Assembly (NCBI GenBank): GCA_937873205.1
Contig: CALMVO010000109.1
Coordinates: 28,516-70,577, forward strand
Length of the DNA stretch: 42,062 bases
Reading direction: 5' to 3'
DNA from: an uncultured Acetobacteraceae bacterium
GTDB taxonomy: Bacteria > Pseudomonadota > Alphaproteobacteria > Acetobacterales > Acetobacteraceae
The translations under genes and the position numbers were made by a program. Shown here piece by piece: positions 16,171-28,668 of this stretch. How positions within the stretch are numbered: position 1 is the stretch's first letter; every line of letters starts with the position of its first letter. The notes under the pieces are model-generated. The model ran no database searches and had not been told where the DNA came from. It was given only the letters and a program-made list of their open reading frames with translations.

Positions 16171-19100
16171 ATGGACGTGATCGAGCCGATCGGCGGCAGC
16201 GACGCCGGGTCAACCCGATCAAGCCCGCGCCGGACCCGTGGCACTGCCTCGCGGTTCGTGCGGCGCGCCGCCGTCGACATCGGATTGGCGCTGCCGGCCG
16301 GCATCGACGGCATACTTCTGCACGACGTCTTTGTCGCGCACGGCATCCCCGGCCTGGTCGCGGATGCCGCGATCGCGGCACCATTGGCCGGCGCGCTGCC
16401 GATTCTGGTCGAGCTGGTGGTGGACCGGGTCGCGGCGGACGGTGCGCTGGCCGCGGCCGAGCCCGAGCTGTTCCCGCAGCCGCGCCATGAGCGGGCGCTG
16501 GATCCGCGACACGGCTTTTCCGCCGAGATCGCCGAGGCGGCGCTGGCGGACGAAGATGCCGCCGATGCGGTGGGCCGGCTCTGGGGCCGGATACTGGCCG
16601 GGCTGTCGGCCGAGGGGATCGCCGGCGCCCGGCTGCTGGGGCTGCCGACGGTACCGGCGGCCCTGCTGCTTCCGTTGCTGCGGGCAATGCGCGAAATGGC
16701 GCCCGACAGCGTGCTGATCGCCGACACCGGCGGACTGGCCTGGGACGAGATCCGCTGCCTGGACGGCGTGGGGCTGGACGGCGTGCTGTCGTCGCTGGCC
16801 TGGTGGGACGGACGCGAGCCGTGGTTCCAGGAGGAGCTGCGAGTGCTGCGGAGTGCCGGGCCGGTGCTGGCGGCACTGCCCGACGGCCATGCCGAGCCGG
16901 GCCGGGCACTGGGTCTTGCCGTCGCCGAGGGCATCGGCTGGATCGTCTCCGATGCGGCCATGGCGGGCATCGACATGGCGGCGCTGGCGGCGATCGCCGA
17001 TCATGTCGGCACCACCGGCGCGCCGCGGCGGCTGAATGCGCCCGGCCAGGCGGTCGCGGCGATCCTGCGCTGCAGCCACGACGATCCGCGCGCCAGCCAC
17101 GATGCCACGCTTCTGCTGCTGAACACCCGCGGCGACCGCGCCATGCCGTTCGATCCGGCCGGCGTGCTGCCGTTCACCGGCGGCGCCTTCTCGCCGTTCG
17201 CGCCACTGGACCTCGGCGCGCCGCCCAGTCGGGAGCAGGCCAAGCACGAGAAGCTGGTGCCCGGCCACGCCGTGCCGGTGCCGCCGGGCGGGCTGCTGGC
17301 GTTCCGCGCCAACCGGCTGGGCGGCGGCACGCCGCTGCCGCTCGATCCTGACTCCGCCGTTCGCGCCGCCGCCCGCCCGCGGCTGGCGCTGGAGTCGCCG
17401 AGCCCCTGCGTCGATGGCGGACAATTCGCAGTCAAGCGACTGGCCGGCGAGGTGGTCACGGTCGAGATCGACGTGATCGGCGATGGTCACGACGTTCTGT
17501 CGGCGGCGCTGCAATGGCAGGGCCCGGGTGACACGCACTGGCACGAGACCCGCATGCGGCTGCTCGGCAATGACCGCTGGCAGGCCACCTTCCCGCTTGA
17601 GACGCGGGGGCTTCATCTCTACCGCGTGCAGGCGTGGCGCGACCGCTGGGCCAACTACCGCCATGAACTTGGGGCCAAGCATGCCGCCGGGGTGCCGATC
17701 GCGCTGGAGCTGACCGAGGGGGCGAGCCTGGTCCGCGACGCCGTGGCGCGCGGTCATGCGGAGCTGGCGGACACGCTGGCCACGATCGAGGCGGCGGACG
17801 CGGACGGACAGCGGACGCTGATGCTGTCGGAGCCGATGCTGGCGCTGATGCAGGCGGCCGACGACCGCCCGCATTGCGTGACCAGCGCCGAGATCCCGGT
17901 CGATGCGGAGCGCACCGGCGCCGGGTTCGCCAGCTGGTACGAGGTGTTCCCGCGCTCGATGGCGGACGATCCTGGTCGCCACGGCACCTTTCGCGACGTC
18001 GAGCGACACCTGCCGCGCATCCGCGCGATGGGGTTCGACGTGCTGTATTTCCCGCCGATCCATCCTATCGGCCGGGTCAACCGCAAGGGGCCGAACAACA
18101 CGCTGACGCCTGGCCCGCGGGACGTCGGCAGCCCGTATGCAGTCGGCAACGAATCCGGCGGGCACGAGGACATCCACGCCGAGCTCGGTTCGCTGGAGGA
18201 TTTCCTGCACCTGCGCGCCGAGGCGGAGCGGCACGGACTCGAATTGGCGCTCGATTTCGCAATCCAGTGCGCGCCGGACCATCCCTGGCTCAGCCAACAC
18301 AAGGACTGGTTCGAGTGGCGGTCGGACGGCAGCATCCGCTACGCCGAGAACCCGCCCAAGAAGTACCAGGACATCGTCAACGTCGACTTCTATGCGTCCG
18401 GCAGCGTGCCGGGGCTGTGGCTGGCGCTGGCGGAGTCCGTGCTGTTCTGGTGCCGCCACGGCATCCGTCTGTTCCGCGTCGACAACCCGCACACCAAGCC
18501 GTTTCCATTCTGGGAGTGGATGATCGCCGAGGTGCGGGCGCGATACCCGGACGCGGTGTTCCTGGCCGAGGCGTTCACCCGGCCCAAGGTGATGGCACGG
18601 CTGGCCAAGGTCGGGTTCGGCCAGAGCTACACCTACTTCACCTGGCGCAACAGCAAGGCCGAGCTCACCGAGTATCTCACCCAGCTCACCACCGAAGCGC
18701 CGGCCGACTTCTTCCGGCCGCATTTCTTCGTCAACACGCCTGACATCAACCCGGCCTTCCTGCAGACCGGCCAGCGTGGCGCCTTCCTGATCCGCGCCGC
18801 TGCGGCGGCGACGCTGTCCGGGCTGTTCGGCGTCTATAACGGCTTCGAGCTGTGCGAGGGGACGCCGCTGGCACCGGGCAAGGAAGAGTATCTCGACAGC
18901 GAGAAGTTCCAGATCCGCACCTGGGACTGGGACCGGCCCGGCAACATCGTGGCCGAGATCACCCAGCTGAACAGGGTCCGCGCCGAGAACCCGGCGCTGC
19001 GCACCCACATGGGCATCGAGTTCCTGCCGGCCGCCAACGACGCGGTGCTGTTCTTCCGCAAATCCACACCCGACCTCGGCAACACCGTGCTGGTGGCGAT

Positions 19101-19296
19101 CAGCCTCGATCCCGCCAACGTGCAGCGGGCCCGCATCGAGCTGCCGCTGTGGCGCTGGGGCCTGCCCGACCAAGGCACGCTGGCGCTGGAGGACCTGGTC
19201 GGCGGCGGCAGCTTCACGCTGTCGGGCAAACATCACGACATCACGCTCTCGCCCGACCAGCCCTATTTGATCTGGCGCGCCGAGCCGGCTGGCTGA
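16171..19296 (+). CDS. glgE: Alpha-1,4-glucan:maltose-1-phosphate maltosyltransferase GlgE with N-terminal extension
   Basis: A 1041-residue GlgE; ordinary GlgE proteins have roughly 660-700 residues. GlgE transfers maltosyl units from maltose-1-phosphate to alpha-1,4-glucan. The C-terminal 620 residues are canonical: a beta-rich DUF3416-type N-domain, then a GH13_3 barrel with nucleophile Asp771 in [10 protein letters not shown], acid/base Glu800 in FLAEAFT and Asp858 in NTPDINP. The first 420 residues resemble a second GH13-like barrel ([25 protein letters not shown], a C-terminal beta-rich part) but lack the catalytic Asp/Glu motifs. The ATG at 16171 has a GGGGGC upstream; an earlier in-frame start at 16114 is possible. 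It is the first gene of the operon and follows the EcfG-type promoter. Confidence 0.93.
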   Translation: MDVIEPIGGSDAGSTRSSPRRTRGTASRFVRRAAVDIGLALPAGIDGILLHDVFVAHGIPGLVADAAIAAPLAGALPILVELVVDRVAADGALAAAEPELFPQPRHERALDPRHGFSAEIAEAALADEDAADAVGRLWGRILAGLSAEGIAGARLLGLPTVPAALLLPLLRAMREMAPDSVLIADTGGLAWDEIRCLDGVGLDGVLSSLAWWDGREPWFQEELRVLRSAGPVLAALPDGHAEPGRALGLAVAEGIGWIVSDAAMAGIDMAALAAIADHVGTTGAPRRLNAPGQAVAAILRCSHDDPRASHDATLLLLNTRGDRAMPFDPAGVLPFTGGAFSPFAPLDLGAPPSREQAKHEKLVPGHAVPVPPGGLLAFRANRLGGGTPLPLDPDSAVRAAARPRLALESPSPCVDGGQFAVKRLAGEVVTVEIDVIGDGHDVLSAALQWQGPGDTHWHETRMRLLGNDRWQATFPLETRGLHLYRVQAWRDRWANYRHELGAKHAAGVPIALELTEGASLVRDAVARGHAELADTLATIEAADADGQRTLMLSEPMLALMQAADDRPHCVTSAEIPVDAERTGAGFASWYEVFPRSMADDPGRHGTFRDVERHLPRIRAMGFDVLYFPPIHPIGRVNRKGPNNTLTPGPRDVGSPYAVGNESGGHEDIHAELGSLEDFLHLRAEAERHGLELALDFAIQCAPDHPWLSQHKDWFEWRSDGSIRYAENPPKKYQDIVNVDFYASGSVPGLWLALAESVLFWCRHGIRLFRVDNPHTKPFPFWEWMIAEVRARYPDAVFLAEAFTRPKVMARLAKVGFGQSYTYFTWRNSKAELTEYLTQLTTEAPADFFRPHFFVNTPDINPAFLQTGQRGAFLIRAAAAATLSGLFGVYNGFELCEGTPLAPGKEEYLDSEKFQIRTWDWDRPGNIVAEITQLNRVRAENPALRTHMGIEFLPAANDAVLFFRKSTPDLGNTVLVAISLDPANVQRARIELPLWRWGLPDQGTLALEDLVGGGSFTLSGKHHDITLSPDQPYLIWRAEPAG

Positions 19297-19346
19297 CCGG
19301 CCGCGTGCGCCTCGACATCATGCAAGACATCCCCAGGACCGTTCCC

Positions 19347-20939
19347 ATGACACTGCCCGCGACGCTGACGCCGATAGAAGACCCGCTCTGGTACAAGGAC
19401 GCGGTGATCTACCAGATCCACATCAAGTCGTTCTTTGACGGCAACAACGACGGCGTCGGCGATTTCGCAGGTTTGCTGCAGAAGCTCGACTACATCGTCG
19501 ATCTCGGCGTCACCGCGATCTGGATGCTGCCCTTCTACCCGAGCCCGCGCCGCGACGACGGCTACGACATCTCCGACTATCGCGGGGTGCATCCCGATTA
19601 CGGCACGCTGGCAGACCTGCGGGAGTTCGTGGTGGCGGCGCACGCGCGCGGACTGCGCATCATCACCGAGCTGGTGATCAACCACACCTCCGACCAGCAC
19701 AGCTGGTTCCAGCGCGCGCGGCGGGCGCCGGCCGGATCGCCCGAGCGCGACTTCTACGTCTGGTCCGACACCGACACCAAGTACGCGGGCACGCGCATCA
19801 TCTTCTGCGACACCGAGAAGTCGAACTGGACCTGGGACGACGAGGCCAAGGCGTACTACTGGCACCGCTTCTATGCCCACCAGCCCGACCTCAACTTCGA
19901 CAACCCGGCGGTGATGGAGGAGGTGCTGTCGGCGATGCGGTTCTGGCTCGATCTCGGCATCGACGGGCTGCGGCTCGACGCGGTGCCGTACCTGATCGAG
20001 CGCGACGGCACCAGCAACGAGAACCTGCCCGAGACGCACGACATCATCCGCCGCATCCGCGCCGAGATCGACGCCTACGCGCCCGGCCGCATGCTGCTGG
20101 CCGAGGCCAACATGTGGCCGGAGGACGCGCAGGTCTATTTCGGCCAGGGCGACGAATGCCACATGTCCTTCCATTTCCCGCTGATGCCGCGCATGTACAT
20201 GGCGATCGCGCGCGAGGACCGGTTCCCGATCACCGACATCATGCGCCAGACCCCGGCGATCCCGGAGAACTGCCAGTGGGCGGTGTTCCTGCGTAACCAC
20301 GACGAGCTGACGCTCGAGATGGTGACCTCGTCGGAGCGGGACTACCTCTGGGAGACCTACGCCGCCGACAAGCGGGCGCGCATCAACCTCGGCATCCGCC
20401 GCCGGCTGTCGCCGCTGATGCAGCACGATCGACGCCGCATCGAGCTGATGAACGGGCTGCTGCTGTCGATGCCCGGCACGCCGGTCATCTATTACGGCGA
20501 CGAGATCGGCATGGGCGACAACATCTATCTTGGCGACCGCGACGGCGTGCGCACGCCGATGCAGTGGTCGATCGACCGCAACGGCGGCTTCTCGCGCGCC
20601 GATCCGGCGGGCCTGGTGATGCCGCCGATCATGGATCCGCTCTACGGCTACCAGGCCGTCAACGTCGAGGCGCAGGCGGCCGGGCAGCACTCGCTGCTGA
20701 ACTGGGTGCGCCGGATGCTGGAGGTGCGCCGCCGTCATCGCGCGTTCGGCCGCGGCACCCAGCGCTTCCTCTATCCGGGCAACCGCAAGGTGCTGGCCTA
20801 TCTGCGCGAGTATGGCGCCGACAACGGCCACGGCGAAACCCTGCTCTGTGTCTACAACCTGTCGCGGTCGGCGCAGGCGGTCGAGCTGGATCTGCACGAT
20901 TTCAACCGCGCGGTGCCGGTCGACGTGATCGGCGGGTAG
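19347..20939 (+). CDS. treS: Trehalose synthase TreS (maltose alpha-D-glucosyltransferase), ends at an in-frame TAG
   Basis: A 530-residue GH13_16 trehalose synthase that interconverts trehalose and maltose. The opening [19 protein letters not shown] is typical; catalytic residues are Asp211 in LRLDAVPYL, Glu253 in LLAEANMW and Asp319 in [33 protein letters not shown]-type active-site loop segments are intact. In relatives this protein often continues into a maltokinase domain. Here the frame meets TAG at 20937, before the end of the TreS beta domain, yet the downstream codons keep reading as TreS (FPPIGQLPYLL, GFYWF). The ATG at 19347 has AGGA 8 bases upstream; ATG at 19320 is the alternative. 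It lies 50 bases after glgE. Confidence 0.92.
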   Translation: MTLPATLTPIEDPLWYKDAVIYQIHIKSFFDGNNDGVGDFAGLLQKLDYIVDLGVTAIWMLPFYPSPRRDDGYDISDYRGVHPDYGTLADLREFVVAAHARGLRIITELVINHTSDQHSWFQRARRAPAGSPERDFYVWSDTDTKYAGTRIIFCDTEKSNWTWDDEAKAYYWHRFYAHQPDLNFDNPAVMEEVLSAMRFWLDLGIDGLRLDAVPYLIERDGTSNENLPETHDIIRRIRAEIDAYAPGRMLLAEANMWPEDAQVYFGQGDECHMSFHFPLMPRMYMAIAREDRFPITDIMRQTPAIPENCQWAVFLRNHDELTLEMVTSSERDYLWETYAADKRARINLGIRRRLSPLMQHDRRRIELMNGLLLSMPGTPVIYYGDEIGMGDNIYLGDRDGVRTPMQWSIDRNGGFSRADPAGLVMPPIMDPLYGYQAVNVEAQAAGQHSLLNWVRRMLEVRRRHRAFGRGTQRFLYPGNRKVLAYLREYGADNGHGETLLCVYNLSRSAQAVELDLHDFNRAVPVDVIGG

Positions 20940-20990
20940 ATCTTCCCCCCGATCGGCCAACTCCCCTACCTGCTGCCGCTGCCGCCCTAG
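20937..20990 (+). other. Two in-frame TAG codons in the TreS-maltokinase junction
   Basis: TAG at 20937-20939 and TAG at 20988-20990 are in the same frame as both treS and the maltokinase gene. The 16 codons between them read IFPPIGQLPYLLPLPP and the five codons after the second read GFYWF, which is the conserved C-terminal beta-domain ending of TreS. No base is gained or lost. TAG also ends other genes here (phyR, ecfG), so a general reassignment of TAG is not supported. Confidence 0.9.
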
Positions 20991-21005
20991 GGCTTCTACT
21001 GGTTC

Positions 21006-22679
<1,674 letters not shown>

Positions 22680-22683
22680 CGCC

Positions 22684-24894
22684 ATGGCCGACCTGATGAC
22701 GACGCACCTGCCGCATCCGGCCTCGGTCGACAGCCTGCTGCGCGCTCGCCACGGCGACCCGTTCTCGCTGCTGGGGCCGCATCAGGTCGAAGGCGGCTGG
22801 GCGGTGCGCGCCTTCCTGCCGGACGCGTCCGGCGTCGAAGTGGTGGACGCGACCAGCGGCCTGCTGCTCGGCAGCCTGTCGCGCGTGCACGCCGACGGGC
22901 TGTGGTCGGGGCTGATCGCCAGCGCGGCACCCTACCGGCTTCGGATCGCGACGCCGGACGGCGGCGGCGGCGAGACCGTGCGGGAGGAGGCCGATCCCTA
23001 CGCCTTTCCGCCGCTGCTCGGCGAGCTCGACATCCATCTGATCTCGGAGGGGCGGCATCGCGATCTGAGCGACGTGCTGGGCGCGCACGCGATGGCGGTG
23101 GATGGCGTCCGGGGCACGCGGTTCGCAGTCTGGGCGCCGAACGCGCAGCGGGTGTCGGTGGTGGGGTCGTTCAACGGCTGGGACGGGCGACGCCACCCGA
23201 TGCGGGTGCGCTCGCCATCCGGGGTGTGGGAGCTGTTCGTCCCCGGTGTCGCGGCCGGGGCGATCTACAAGTACGAGCTGGTCGGGCCCGACGGCGCACT
23301 GTTGCCGTGGCGGGCCGATCCGGTGGCGTGGCGCACTGAGATGCCGCCGGCCACCGCCTCGGTGGTGGCCGATCCGACGCCGTTCGCCTGGACCGACGAC
23401 GACTGGATGGCGCGGCGCGGCGCGCTGCAGGTCGCCGATGCGCCGATGTCGGTCTACGAGCTGCACGCGATGTCGTGGATGCCGCATGACGGTACGCCGG
23501 CCAGCTGGCAGGCGCTCGGCGACCGGCTGATCCCCTACATCGCCGGACTGGGCTTCACCCATATCGAGCTGATGCCGATCATGGAGCATCCGTTCGGCGG
23601 CTCCTGGGGCTACCAGGTTCTGGGCCAGTTCGCGCCGACCGCGCGCATGGGGACGCCGGCGGACTTCGCCGGCTTCGTCGATCGTTGCCACGCGGCCGGC
23701 ATTGGCGTGCTGCTCGACTGGGTGCCGGCGCATTTCCCGACCGATGCGCACGGGCTGGCGCATTTCGACGGCAGCCCGCTCTACGAGCACGGCAACCCGT
23801 TCGAGGGGTACCATCAGGACTGGAACACGTTCATCTACAACCTGGGCCGCAACGAGGTGCGCGGCTTCATGATCGCTGGCGGCCTGTTCTGGCTGCGGCA
23901 CTTCCACGTCGACGGGCTGCGCGTCGATGCGGTCGCCTCCATGCTGTATCGCGACTACAGCCGGAAAGAAGGGGAGTGGGTGCCAAACCGGCATGGCGGC
24001 CGCGAGAACCTGGAGTCGATCGCCTTCCTGCAGGACCTCAGCCGCGCGGTGCGCGAAACCAGCCCGGGTGCGGTGCTGATCGCGGAGGAATCCACCTCGT
24101 TCCCGGGCGTCACCCGTCCCGCCGACGAGGGCGGGCTCGGCTTCGACTACAAGTGGAATATGGGCTGGATGCACGACACGCTGCACTACATCGAGGAGCA
24201 GCCGGTCTACCGACGCTGGCATCACGGCGAGATCTCGTTCGGCCTGGTCTATGCTTTCTCCGAGCGTTTCGTGCTGCCGATCAGCCACGACGAAGTGGTG
24301 TACGGCAAGGGCTCGATGATCGAGAAGATGCCGGGCGACGACTGGCAGAAGTTCGCCTCGCTCCGCGCCTACTACGGCTTCATGTGGACCCATCCCGGCA
24401 AGAAGCTGCTGTTCATGGGCTGCGAGATCGCGCAGCGGCGCGAATGGAACCACGACACCGGGCTCGACTGGTGGCTGCTGGACGATCCGCGGCACCGCGG
24501 CGTGCAGACGCTGCTGCGCGACCTCAACACGATCTATCGCGGCGAGCCGGCTCTGCACGCCCGCGACGCCGACCCCGAGGGCTTCCGCTGGGTGGTGCTG
24601 CACGACGACGGCAACAGCGTGTTCGCCTGGCTGCGCTACGGTCACCCGGGGCAGCGACCGCTGTTGGTGGTCTGCAACTTCACGCCGGTACCGCGGCACG
24701 AATACCGCGTCGGCGTGCCGCAGGCGGGCGTTTGGCAGGAGCTGCTGAACAGCGACTCCGAACGCTACGGCGGCTCCAACGTCGGCAACCATGGCTCGGT
24801 CACGGCGGACGAGACGCTGTCGCATGACCAGCCGGCCTCGCTCTCCCTGACCCTGCCCCCACTGGCGACGCTGATCCTGGGGCCGGCGCCGTGA
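22684..24894 (+). CDS. glgB: 1,4-alpha-glucan branching enzyme GlgB
   Basis: A 736-residue GH13_9 branching enzyme, full length. It cuts alpha-1,4 chains and rejoins them as alpha-1,6 branches. An N-terminal CBM48-type pair of domains ([27 protein letters not shown]) precedes the barrel with [26 protein letters not shown], nucleophile Asp415 in [10 protein letters not shown], Glu468 in LIAEEST and Asp536 in [11 protein letters not shown]. The C-terminal beta domain closes with an RHEYRVGVP segment. The ATG at 22684 is 4 bases after the maltokinase stop and the gene's own stop overlaps the next start, so it is deep inside the operon. With GlgE it would build branched glucan. Confidence 0.96.
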   Translation: MADLMTTHLPHPASVDSLLRARHGDPFSLLGPHQVEGGWAVRAFLPDASGVEVVDATSGLLLGSLSRVHADGLWSGLIASAAPYRLRIATPDGGGGETVREEADPYAFPPLLGELDIHLISEGRHRDLSDVLGAHAMAVDGVRGTRFAVWAPNAQRVSVVGSFNGWDGRRHPMRVRSPSGVWELFVPGVAAGAIYKYELVGPDGALLPWRADPVAWRTEMPPATASVVADPTPFAWTDDDWMARRGALQVADAPMSVYELHAMSWMPHDGTPASWQALGDRLIPYIAGLGFTHIELMPIMEHPFGGSWGYQVLGQFAPTARMGTPADFAGFVDRCHAAGIGVLLDWVPAHFPTDAHGLAHFDGSPLYEHGNPFEGYHQDWNTFIYNLGRNEVRGFMIAGGLFWLRHFHVDGLRVDAVASMLYRDYSRKEGEWVPNRHGGRENLESIAFLQDLSRAVRETSPGAVLIAEESTSFPGVTRPADEGGLGFDYKWNMGWMHDTLHYIEEQPVYRRWHHGEISFGLVYAFSERFVLPISHDEVVYGKGSMIEKMPGDDWQKFASLRAYYGFMWTHPGKKLLFMGCEIAQRREWNHDTGLDWWLLDDPRHRGVQTLLRDLNTIYRGEPALHARDADPEGFRWVVLHDDGNSVFAWLRYGHPGQRPLLVVCNFTPVPRHEYRVGVPQAGVWQELLNSDSERYGGSNVGNHGSVTADETLSHDQPASLSLTLPPLATLILGPAP

Positions 24895-26921
24895 GTGCGG
24901 CGCTGGGCGTCGATGAGGCGCTGCTGGCCACGCTCTGTCGGCAGGCCGGGCTCTCGACGCGCTGGCAGGATGCGTTCGGGCGGCATCACGACGTCGCGGC
25001 CGCCGATCTGCACGTGATCCTGGCCGCGCTCGACCTCGATGCGTCGAGCGATGCGCAGGCGCGCGAGCGCATCGCGGCGCTGGAGGCCGAGGCGGCGGCA
25101 CCGCCGCCGATGCTGACCGGCGAGGCCGGAGGCACCCTGCTGGTTCCGGTCAAGCCGGGACGCTGGCGGTTGCAGGCGGAGGATGGCGGCATCGGCTCCG
25201 GCGAGGCCGCATCGGCGGAGGGCGGACAGGCCGGCGTCGTGCTGCCGGCCGAGCCCGGCTACTACCGGCTGGAGATCGACGGACACGAGATCGCGGTGGC
25301 GGTGGCGCCGACGCGCTGCCACACGGTGGCGGACGCGATGGGCGCCGTAGGACGGTCGGCGCGGTGCTGGGGCCTGGCGCAACAGCTTTACGCGCTGCGC
25401 CGTCCTGGCGATGGAGGCGTCGGCGATTTTGCCGCCCTGGCCATCTTCGTGCAGGAAGCCGCCGCCCACGGCGCCGCGGCGGTGACCATCAGCCCGGTGC
25501 ACGCGCAGTTCTCCGCCGACCCGGACCGCTTCAGCCCGTACGCGCCGTCGAGTCGGATCATGCTGAACGCGCTGCATATCGCGGCCGCCGATCCCGGCTC
25601 GGAGGCGGCGGCGCTGGAGGGACTGGAGCTGGTGGACTGGCCGGCGGTCGGGCGCGAGCGGCTCGCGCGACTGCGCCGGCAGTTCGACGGCGGCGCTGGC
25701 GACGATCCAGCCTTTGCCGCCTGGCGGGCGGCGGAGGGCGACAAGCTGGAGTCGCATGCGCTGTTCGAGGCGCTGCACGCGCATCTGTGGCGAGACGGCG
25801 GCGGCGCCTGGCACTGGAAGGACTGGCCAGCCGGGTTCAACGGTCCGCAGGCGGCGGACGCCCGCGCCTTCGCCCGCGACCACACGGCCGAGATCGCGTT
25901 CCACGCCTGGCTGCAATACCGCGCCGATGCCGGGCTGGCGGCGGCACAGGATGCCGCCCGATCGGCCGGCATGCCGATCGGGCTGATCGCCGATCTCGCG
26001 GTCGGCACCGACTCCGGCGGCAGCCACTGCTGGAGCCGGCAAGGCGAGACGCTGGTGGGGCTCACGGTCGGCGCCCCTCCCGACCTGTTGCAGCGCAACG
26101 GCCAGAACTGGGGCATCACCGCCTTCTCCGCCCGCGGGCTACGCGCCAACGGCTACCGCGCCTTCATCGAGATGTTGTCCGGTGCCATGCGCCACGCGGG
26201 CGGAGTGCGCATCGATCACGCGATGGGACTGAACCGGCTGTGGATCGTGCCGGAGGGCGCCAGTGCGGCGTCCGGCATCTACATGCGGATGCCGGAGACC
26301 GACCTGGTCCGGCTGGTCCGACTGGAATCGATGCGGAATCACGCCGTGGTGCTGGGCGAGGATCTCGGCACGGTGCCGGACGGCTTCCCGGAGCGGCTGC
26401 AGCACGCCGGCATCGACGGCATGCGCGTACTCTGGTTCGAGCGCGGCGAGGATGGCTTTACGCCGCCACGCGACTGGACGGCGCAGGCGAGCGCCATGAC
26501 CAGCACGCACGACCTGGCGACGGTGGCCGGCTGGTGGAAAGGGGTCGACATCCGCCACCGGCTCGAGCTGGGCGGCACCGAGGCGGAGGAACAGAGACAG
26601 CTCGGCGAGCGAGCCGGCGAGCGGACCCAGCTCTGGAAGGCGGTGCTGGACAGCGGCGCTGCCGCGGGTGCGGAACCGGCAGTCTGGGACGCGGCGCCGG
26701 TGGTCGACGCGGCGCTGGCTCATGTCGCCGGCTCGGCATGCGAGCTGGCGATGATCCCGACCGAGGACCTGCTCGGGCTGGATGAGCAGCCCAACATCCC
26801 CGGCACCACTGACGAGCATCCCAACTGGCGCCGGCGGCTGGTCGAGCCGGTCGAACAGCTTTTGGCGGGCGAGCGCACGGCGGTGAGGCTGCGGCGGCTG
26901 GAGCAGCTGCGCGGCGGCTGA
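24891..26921 (+). CDS. malQ: 4-alpha-glucanotransferase MalQ
   Basis: A 676-residue GH77 amylomaltase that moves glucan segments between short malto-oligosaccharides. An N-terminal extra domain of about 130 residues precedes the barrel, as in long MalQ forms. Seen in the barrel: [37 protein letters not shown] region, the QNWGITAFS motif, nucleophile Asp442 in [13 protein letters not shown], acid Glu490 in [10 protein letters not shown] and Asp541 in TSTHDLAT. The GTG start at 24891 overlaps the glgB stop (GTGA), so translation is coupled. It is the last tightly linked gene of the operon. No glycogen phosphorylase or debranching enzyme is nearby. Confidence 0.95.
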   Translation: MSAALGVDEALLATLCRQAGLSTRWQDAFGRHHDVAAADLHVILAALDLDASSDAQARERIAALEAEAAAPPPMLTGEAGGTLLVPVKPGRWRLQAEDGGIGSGEAASAEGGQAGVVLPAEPGYYRLEIDGHEIAVAVAPTRCHTVADAMGAVGRSARCWGLAQQLYALRRPGDGGVGDFAALAIFVQEAAAHGAAAVTISPVHAQFSADPDRFSPYAPSSRIMLNALHIAAADPGSEAAALEGLELVDWPAVGRERLARLRRQFDGGAGDDPAFAAWRAAEGDKLESHALFEALHAHLWRDGGGAWHWKDWPAGFNGPQAADARAFARDHTAEIAFHAWLQYRADAGLAAAQDAARSAGMPIGLIADLAVGTDSGGSHCWSRQGETLVGLTVGAPPDLLQRNGQNWGITAFSARGLRANGYRAFIEMLSGAMRHAGGVRIDHAMGLNRLWIVPEGASAASGIYMRMPETDLVRLVRLESMRNHAVVLGEDLGTVPDGFPERLQHAGIDGMRVLWFERGEDGFTPPRDWTAQASAMTSTHDLATVAGWWKGVDIRHRLELGGTEAEEQRQLGERAGERTQLWKAVLDSGAAAGAEPAVWDAAPVVDAALAHVAGSACELAMIPTEDLLGLDEQPNIPGTTDEHPNWRRRLVEPVEQLLAGERTAVRLRRLEQLRGG

Positions 26922-27062
26922 TTTCGTGGCCCCGGTGCAACTCCGATGCTATTCCGAAGCTTAACTTGACATAGTATGTCTTTCCAGACGGTTCACCGGG
27001 ATGGCCCGCCATCCAGAAGCTCCCCCCGGTCTGCGCCTGCCGCGAGTTAACGGGAGAGTCGG

Positions 27063-28556
27063 ATGAGCAGATTGGTCGTCGTGTCGAACCGGGTCACCAT
27101 CCCGAACGGCGACGCCAAGGCTGGCGGTCTGGCAGTGGCTTTGAACGACCTGATGGAGCGGCAGGGCGGACTTTGGTTCGGCTGGAGCGGCCAGACGTCG
27201 GACGATGAAAAACGGTGCGGCACGCCGACGCTGACGCAACACGGCTCGGTGGAATACGCCACCGTCGACCTCACGCCGCACGAACTTGACCTCTACTACA
27301 ACAATTTCTCGAACGGCACATTGTGGCCGTTACTGCACTCGCTGCCCGAGCAGATGAACTTCGACCGTCGCAGCCTGCAGGGCTACCGTGCTACCAACGC
27401 GCGGCTGACCGAAGTGCTGCTGCCGCTGCTGCGGCCGACCGACACCATCTGGATCCACGACTATCACCTGATGGCGATGGCGGCCGCGATGCGGGCCCGT
27501 AACATCACCTGCCCGATCGGCTTCTTCCTGCACACGCCGTTCCCGAGCCCGGACATGCTTTCCAGCGTGCCGGACGCGGCGCTGTTTATCCGCGACCTGC
27601 TGTCGGCCGACCTGCTCGGCTTCCAGACCGCCAACGACGCCGAGAACTTCTCCGCCTCCGCCCAGCGCATCGCCGGCGCGGCGCGCCTCGCCGGCGGCGG
27701 GCTGCAGCTCGGCAACCGGCAGATCCGGGTCGGCGCCTTCCCGGTCGAGATCGAACCCCGCGAGTTCGCCGAGACCGCCGAGATCGCGCACGAGAGCTCG
27801 GAGACCGCCCGGCTGCGCCGCAGCCTCGACGGACAGAGCCTCATCCTGGGCGTGGACCGCATGGACCCGACCAAGGGCCTGCGCCATCGTATGGCTGGCT
27901 ACCGCCGGTTGCTGGAGACGCGGCAGGAGTGGAACCGGCAGACCACCTTCCTCCAGATTGCGGCAGCCAGCCGGCAGGACGTCGATGCCTACCAGCAGCT
28001 GCGCGACGACCTGCACGATGCCGCCGGCTCGATCAACGCCACGCTGGGCGAGCCGGACTGGACACCGCTGCGGCTGCTGAGCCGCGGCGTCTCGCGCGAC
28101 TCCATCGCCGGCTTCATGCGCGAGGCGCGGATCGGGCTGGTGACGCCGCTGCGCGACGGCATGAACCTGGTCGCCAAGGAGTACGTCGCGGCGCAGAACC
28201 CGGACGATCCCGGCGTGCTGGTGCTTTCCAAATTCGCCGGCGCCGCGCGCCAGCTGGGGGCGGCGATCCTGGTGAACCCGGTCGATCCCGACGAGATTGC
28301 CGACGCACTCGACTTGGCGCTGCGCATGAGCCGGCCGGAACGTCAGGACCGCTGGAAGGCGTGCTGGGAAGCGATCAAGGACGCCTCGGCGCTGGAATGG
28401 GGCCGCTCGTTCGTCTCCGCACTGTCGCGCGCCGGCGGCGAGGTTCCCCGGCCGGCTCGCCCGATGCGGCCGGAGGTTCCGATCGAACGCCGCACCGGCA
28501 CCGGCAACGACATCCGTATCGTCTCCACCCAGCCAGCCTCCCGCATCGTGAATTGA
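27063..28556 (+). CDS. otsA: Alpha,alpha-trehalose-phosphate synthase OtsA
   Basis: A 497-residue GT20 enzyme that joins UDP-glucose and glucose-6-phosphate to give trehalose-6-phosphate. Motifs present: VVVSNRV with the N-terminal GGLAVAL loop, WFGWSG, IWIHDYHLM, FFLHTPFPS, GVDRMDPTKGL (the Arg and Lys that hold the nucleotide-sugar phosphates) and PLRDGMNLVAKEYVAAQ. The family usually has Leu-Asp-Tyr-Ser-Lys where this protein has Met-Asp-Pro-Thr-Lys. The ATG at 27063 has GGGAGAG a few bases upstream. It is 141 bases after malQ, so it may have its own promoter; I see a TTGACA at 26966-26971 but no convincing -10 partner. No otsB phosphatase is in the window. Confidence 0.95.
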   Translation: MSRLVVVSNRVTIPNGDAKAGGLAVALNDLMERQGGLWFGWSGQTSDDEKRCGTPTLTQHGSVEYATVDLTPHELDLYYNNFSNGTLWPLLHSLPEQMNFDRRSLQGYRATNARLTEVLLPLLRPTDTIWIHDYHLMAMAAAMRARNITCPIGFFLHTPFPSPDMLSSVPDAALFIRDLLSADLLGFQTANDAENFSASAQRIAGAARLAGGGLQLGNRQIRVGAFPVEIEPREFAETAEIAHESSETARLRRSLDGQSLILGVDRMDPTKGLRHRMAGYRRLLETRQEWNRQTTFLQIAAASRQDVDAYQQLRDDLHDAAGSINATLGEPDWTPLRLLSRGVSRDSIAGFMREARIGLVTPLRDGMNLVAKEYVAAQNPDDPGVLVLSKFAGAARQLGAAILVNPVDPDEIADALDLALRMSRPERQDRWKACWEAIKDASALEWGRSFVSALSRAGGEVPRPARPMRPEVPIERRTGTGNDIRIVSTQPASRIVN

Positions 28557-28567
28557 CCTGAACGAAC

Positions 28568-28622
28568 GGGGTCTGGGACCAAGGCCCCAGTGGGGTCCAG
28601 GGGCAAAGCCCCTGGCCTTTTT
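28568..28622 (+). repeat. Palindromic repeat copy B, possible terminator of otsA
   Basis: Copy of the GGGGTCCAGGGGC family. The CCAGGGGC/GCCCCTGG stem at 28597-28615 has an AAA loop and is followed at once by CCTTTTT, which makes it look like an intrinsic terminator for otsA. An upstream CTGGG/CCCAG pairing at 28573-28590 extends the structure. The uup start is about 50 bases further on. Confidence 0.7.
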
Positions 28623-28668
28623 CCCCACACCCCTGGCGCCCAGTGGCCGCATCGGCGAGAACCCCGCG

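Noticed and set aside
16219-19236. A 1005-codon open frame on the minus strand opposite glgE
   Set aside because: It is the antisense shadow of a well-supported GH13 gene in GC-rich DNA; its translation is low-complexity and shows no domain.
20937-20990. Genome-wide reassignment of TAG to an amino acid
   Set aside because: phyR, ecfG and other genes here end naturally at TAG, so only local readthrough or splitting remains plausible.
26966-27000. TTGACA as a sigma-70 promoter for otsA
   Set aside because: No -10 hexamer at 16-18 bases; the nearest candidates are GC-rich and poor matches.
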